A stretch of DNA of 52,147 nt. It comes from an uncultured Pelagibacteraceae bacterium. Lineage in GTDB: Bacteria > Pseudomonadota > Alphaproteobacteria > Pelagibacterales > Pelagibacteraceae. The translations under genes and the position numbers were made by a program. The stretch covers positions 1-52,147 of the forward strand of contig CABZEV010000002.1 of assembly GCA_902524865.1 (NCBI GenBank), written 5' to 3'. Each line of letters opens with the position of its first letter. Positions within the stretch are counted from its first letter, which is position 1. The notes under the pieces were generated by a model. That model did not search any database. It was not told where the DNA came from and saw only the letters and a list, made by a program, of their open reading frames with translations. Below are positions 48,065-52,147 of the stretch, one piece after another.

Positions 48065-49566
48065 TAAAAAATACCTTTTTTAAAATTTCTTTTTAGTTTA
48101 CTCTTTTTGACTTTAATATTTAACTTATCAAGTTGACCTGGTTTTAATTTTTTTAAATTTTGCACTATTTTTAAAAATCTATCACTTTCTTTTTTAACTA
48201 AGATATTTTCAGTTAAAGTTAAAAATTTATTAATATAATTTCTTCTTTTGAAGGGACGTGAACCATAAGGATGTGCATCTGCCACTCCTTGTTCCTCAGT
48301 AATTTTTTTACCATTATTGAGAGTTATTACTACTTTTGCACCAAATGCTTTTTTTCTTGGGTTTGGATCATGGTATTTTTTGGTCCATTTTTTATCTTCA
48401 TGGGTTTTTATTGATCTCCAAATCTTAATTGTGCTTTTCTTTTTTGCTCTAGTTTTTGTATAAGATTTTACATGATGCCAAGTGCCATCCTCAAGTGCAA
48501 CGGCAAATATATACATTATTGAGTGATCTAAAGTTTCTCTGCTTGCATTAGGATCCATTTTTTGTGGATCATTTGCACCTGTTCCAATCACATAATGAGT
48601 ATGATGACTTGTAAAAATATCTATTTTTTTTATCTGATTGAGATTTCTAACTTTCTTTTTTAATTTTTTTGCTAAATCTATTAAAGCTTGAGATTGATAT
48701 TCAGCAGAATACTCTTTTGTATATGTTTCAAGAATTGCTTTCTTTGTTTCACCTTTTTTAGGTAATGGAACTTTATACAAAGCCTTTTTACCATCAAGAA
48801 TTCTTGCTATCACACTATCCTCACCTTCATAAATTGGACTTGGTGCTCCTTCACCGCGCATAACTCTATCAACAGCCTCTATGGCAAGTTTTCCCGCATG
48901 TGCCGGAGCGTAAGCTTTCCAACTTGAAATTTCTCCTTTTCTAGATTGTCTTGTAGAAATTGTTGTATGTAATGCCTGCTGAACAGCTTGATAAATAGTT
49001 TCAGTGTTTAATCTTAACATTGAGCCAATCCCAGCAGCTACACTTGGACCTAGATGTGCTATATGGTCTACTTTATGTTTATGAAGGCATATACCTTTAA
49101 CTAAATTAACTTGTACTTCATAAGCAGTTATTATTCCTCTTAAAAGATCTAAACCGCTTTTTTTATTTTGTTGAGCAACGCTTATTAGTGGAGGAATATT
49201 GTCTCCAGGATGACTATAATCAGCAGCTAAAAAAGTATCATGAAAATCTAATTCTCTAACAGCAGTTCCGTTAGACCATGCTGCCCATTCACAATCGAAT
49301 TTTAATTTACTATCAACACCGAATAATGTTGCACCATTTTTTCTTGAATGTTTTAGAGCCATTTCTCTTGACGAAATAACTGGTTTTCTATTTAGGGATG
49401 CTATTGCAACAGATGCATTGTCGATTATTCTATTGATTGACATTTCAATAGCATCTTTATTTAACTTTACATTATCATTTGCAATTTCTGCAATTTTCCA
49501 TGCAAGCTGATTTTTTTTTGGTAAATGAATTTTAGATGGATAAACTTTAATTTTATGAACTATCAA
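48064..49566 (-). CDS. prpD: 2-methylcitrate dehydratase (MmgE/PrpD family)
   Basis: [46 protein letters not shown], in operon with prpB and prpC. Confidence 0.9.
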   Translation of the reverse strand: MIVHKIKVYPSKIHLPKKNQLAWKIAEIANDNVKLNKDAIEMSINRIIDNASVAIASLNRKPVISSREMALKHSRKNGATLFGVDSKLKFDCEWAAWSNGTAVRELDFHDTFLAADYSHPGDNIPPLISVAQQNKKSGLDLLRGIITAYEVQVNLVKGICLHKHKVDHIAHLGPSVAAGIGSMLRLNTETIYQAVQQALHTTISTRQSRKGEISSWKAYAPAHAGKLAIEAVDRVMRGEGAPSPIYEGEDSVIARILDGKKALYKVPLPKKGETKKAILETYTKEYSAEYQSQALIDLAKKLKKKVRNLNQIKKIDIFTSHHTHYVIGTGANDPQKMDPNASRETLDHSIMYIFAVALEDGTWHHVKSYTKTRAKKKSTIKIWRSIKTHEDKKWTKKYHDPNPRKKAFGAKVVITLNNGKKITEEQGVADAHPYGSRPFKRRNYINKFLTLTENILVKKESDRFLKIVQNLKKLKPGQLDKLNIKVKKSKLKRNFKKGIF

Positions 49567-49620
49567 AATAACTCCTAATTAACGAAATCGTTTTTAATAG
49601 TTAAAAAAAAATAATCAATA

Positions 49621-50304
49621 TTAAAGATATTTTGATACTATCTTTTCGATACCGATAAAGTCTTTTATTAAGTGATTATGGTAAATTTCATTCGTTTTTT
49701 TTTCAGTATATCCATCTTCCATTAAGATTACTGGTATCCCAGCATCTTTTGCTGCATTTGCGTCAGTTTCACTATCTCCAATCATTAATGATTTTTTTAT
49801 ATCACCTTGTAATATTTCAATTACAGAGGTTAGATGTCTTGGATCAGGTTTACAATAATCAAATGTATTGTGTCCAGCAATGTATTCAAAAAAATCGTAA
49901 ATCCCAATTTTTTTTAAAAGATCGACAGCTAAGTAATCAGTTTTGTTGGTACAAACAGCCATAGAAATACTATTTTTTTTTGACCATATTAGAAAATCTT
50001 TGACACCATTTATCAGTGTACTTTCATTTACAATGTTTTTTCCATAAAAGTTAGTAAAATCTTTTATCATCTCTTTTTTAACCTTTTCGTCTTGCACTTT
50101 TCCAAACTCTTTTTTAGCTTGCCCCCAAATAGACCTACCAAGCATTGCACCTGCACCTTGTCCAACAAGATTTCTTATTTCCTCAGTAGACTTAGTGGGA
50201 TAACCAAATTTTTTCATTACATGATTATGTGCACGCATAAGATCTGGAGCTGTGTCAACTAAAGTTCCATCTAAATCAAAAAGAAGTGTAAATTTTTGTT
50301 TCAT
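49621..50304 (-). CDS. gph: HAD-family phosphoglycolate phosphatase
   Basis: FDLDGTLVDTAPDL, VCTNKTDYLA, KPDPRHL, MIGDSETDANAAKDAGIPVI. Confidence 0.88.
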   Translation of the reverse strand: MKQKFTLLFDLDGTLVDTAPDLMRAHNHVMKKFGYPTKSTEEIRNLVGQGAGAMLGRSIWGQAKKEFGKVQDEKVKKEMIKDFTNFYGKNIVNESTLINGVKDFLIWSKKNSISMAVCTNKTDYLAVDLLKKIGIYDFFEYIAGHNTFDYCKPDPRHLTSVIEILQGDIKKSLMIGDSETDANAAKDAGIPVILMEDGYTEKKTNEIYHNHLIKDFIGIEKIVSKYL

Positions 50305-50375
50305 AACTAAAAGTTTTATTAAGAAATATTTTGTGAATTAAGAAACTTATACACTTAATATAAAGAATTTAATAG

Positions 50376-50999
50376 ATGAAACAATTAAATTTACAAAAGC
50401 TTCAAAGTAATCTTAGAAAAAAATTTTTAAAAGTGGGTGTTAAAATGATTGGTCCTGAAACAATATTTTTTTCAAAAGACACCAAGATAGGAAAGAATGT
50501 TACCATAGAGCCTTATGTTGTAATTGGTTCAAAAGTTAAGATCGGAAGCAATGTTACAATAAAATCTTTTTCGCATTTGGAAAATTGCAAAATAGAAAAT
50601 AAAGTTGATATTGGACCATATGCCAGAATAAGACCAGGTGTAGTTTTAAAAAGTGGTTCAAAAATTGGTAATTTTGTTGAAATTAAAAAAAGTATTTTGG
50701 GTATAAATTCTAAAGTAAATCATTTAACATATATCGGTGATAGCCAGATTGGTAAATCGGTCAACATTGGTGCTGGGACAATTACTTGTAATTATGATGG
50801 AGTAAAAAAAAGTAAAACTAAAATAAAAGACAATGCATTTATTGGTTCAAATTCATCATTAGTTGCCCCACTTACAATCGAAGAGAATAGTGTGGTAGGG
50901 GCTGGTTCGGTTATAACAAAAAATGTAAAGAAAAAATCATTAGCATTAACGAGAAGTATACAGACTGAAATTAAAAACTATAAAAGAAAATCAAAATAA
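50376..50999 (+). CDS. GlmU C-terminal acetyltransferase domain only (left-handed beta-helix)
   Basis: GVKMIGPETIFFSKDTKIGKNVTIEPYVVIG, GPYARIRPG, KVNHLTYIGDSQIGKSVNIGAGTITCNYDG; no N-terminal NTP-transferase domain. Confidence 0.88.
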   Translation: MKQLNLQKLQSNLRKKFLKVGVKMIGPETIFFSKDTKIGKNVTIEPYVVIGSKVKIGSNVTIKSFSHLENCKIENKVDIGPYARIRPGVVLKSGSKIGNFVEIKKSILGINSKVNHLTYIGDSQIGKSVNIGAGTITCNYDGVKKSKTKIKDNAFIGSNSSLVAPLTIEENSVVGAGSVITKNVKKKSLALTRSIQTEIKNYKRKSK

Positions 51000-51001
51000 T
51001 T

Positions 51002-52147
51002 ATGTGTGGAATAATCGGAATTAATAGCAATAAACCTGTATCAGCAACTATAATCAATTCTCTAAAAAAATTAGAGTATAGAGGTTATGACTCAGCTGGT
51101 ATGGCAACTCTCTATAATGGATTGATAAATGAGGTAAAATCTGAGGGAAGAGTAGAAAATCTCGAAAAAAATTCTTTAGTTCAAAACATGGAGGGAACTA
51201 TTGGTATTGGTCATGTGAGATGGGCAACACATGGGCTCCCTAATAGTGTTAATGCACATCCACATTCTTCACAGAATGTTTCTGTTGTTCATAATGGAAT
51301 TATTGAAAATTCAACAATATTAAAAAAATTTTTAGTTAGAAAAGGTCACAAATTTAAATCTCAAACTGATACAGAGGTAATAGTTCATTTAATTACTGAA
51401 AATCTTAAAACAGAAAATATTGTGAATTCAATTCAAAAAACATTGAAGTCGTTACACGGGAGCTTTGCACTTGGTATAATTTTTAAAGATCAACCAGATT
51501 TAATTGTTGGTGCAAGAAGAGGTTCACCATTAGCTGTTGGATATGGCCCTAATGAAAATTATCTAGGATCTGATTCCTACGCACTTAAATCAATGACGAA
51601 TAAAATTACGTATTTAAATGATGGTGAATTCTGCATTATTAAAAAAGATCATGTGGAATTTTTTAGTGAAGAGGGAACTAAAATTAATAAAAAAGTTTTA
51701 GAATTGTCCTCTACAGAGGAGAAATATGACAAAGGTGATTACAAACATTTTATGGCTAAAGAAATTGAAGAACAACCAAACACAATTAGAAATGGAATTA
51801 ATGAATATATAGATATGTCTAATAGAGATATTAATATTTATAACTTTCCTTGGAAAAGTGATGAGATTACATCACTAACTTTGATTGGATGTGGAACAGC
51901 GTATCATTCATGTTTAATGGCAAAATATTGGTTTGAGGAAATAACATCATTAGATGTAAATATTGATATAGCATCAGAATTTAGATATAGAAAAAATAGA
52001 TTTAAAAAAGAAACACTTTATGTATTTGTCTCACAATCTGGAGAAACAGCAGATACTTATGCTGCTTTAGATCTTTGTAAACAAAGTGGTGCTAAAACTT
52101 GTGCAGTTGTAAATGTAGTAGAAAGCTCAATTGCAAGAGACTCCGAA
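51002..52147 (+). CDS. glmS: Glutamine-fructose-6-phosphate aminotransferase, 3' truncated by window edge
   Basis: MCGIIGINSNKPVSATIINSLKKLEYRGYDSAGMATL, GHVRWATHG, VSQSGETADTYAAL; open to the window end and absent from the ORF track. Confidence 0.95.
   Translation, partial: MCGIIGINSNKPVSATIINSLKKLEYRGYDSAGMATLYNGLINEVKSEGRVENLEKNSLVQNMEGTIGIGHVRWATHGLPNSVNAHPHSSQNVSVVHNGIIENSTILKKFLVRKGHKFKSQTDTEVIVHLITENLKTENIVNSIQKTLKSLHGSFALGIIFKDQPDLIVGARRGSPLAVGYGPNENYLGSDSYALKSMTNKITYLNDGEFCIIKKDHVEFFSEEGTKINKKVLELSSTEEKYDKGDYKHFMAKEIEEQPNTIRNGINEYIDMSNRDINIYNFPWKSDEITSLTLIGCGTAYHSCLMAKYWFEEITSLDVNIDIASEFRYRKNRFKKETLYVFVSQSGETADTYAALDLCKQSGAKTCAVVNVVESSIARDSE

Overview
This AT-rich window has streamlined, tightly packed genes and looks like a Pelagibacterales/SAR11-type alphaproteobacterial chromosome. 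That assignment is inferred from gene content and compactness; no 16S is present. It opens with the 3' end of a NUMOD3-repeat protein, an 11-bp-phased TGGTCCA repeat and a tRNA(CAT), followed by a small surface-glycan gene group. Next come apt and an MTA-salvage/spermidine block (mtnP, mtnA, class II aldolase, speD-speE fusion), an amino-acid ABC importer without its ATPase, and two tripartite tricarboxylate transporter (TTT) operons around an MmgE/PrpD gene. Further genes include a TPR/beta-barrel outer-membrane protein paired with a giant acidic FecR-domain protein, rpoZ with a long acidic tail, a TRAP operon, tandem TauE/SafE genes, a 354-aa charged helical protein, nrdAB behind a well-spaced NrdR box pair, prpDBC, gph, a GlmU-C-only gene and the start of glmS. 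There is no CRISPR array, IS element or intact prophage. The most notable observations are: (1) all four substrate-binding-protein/permease junctions carry strong intercistronic hairpins, two of them terminator-like and overlapping or abutting the downstream start; (2) the TPR-barrel + FecR pair resembles a Slam-like translocon with its cargo; (3) a minus-strand intrinsic terminator points to an unannotated small RNA near 39.6 kb; (4) GlmU lacks its uridyltransferase half; (5) the class I RNR has no visible ATP-cone.
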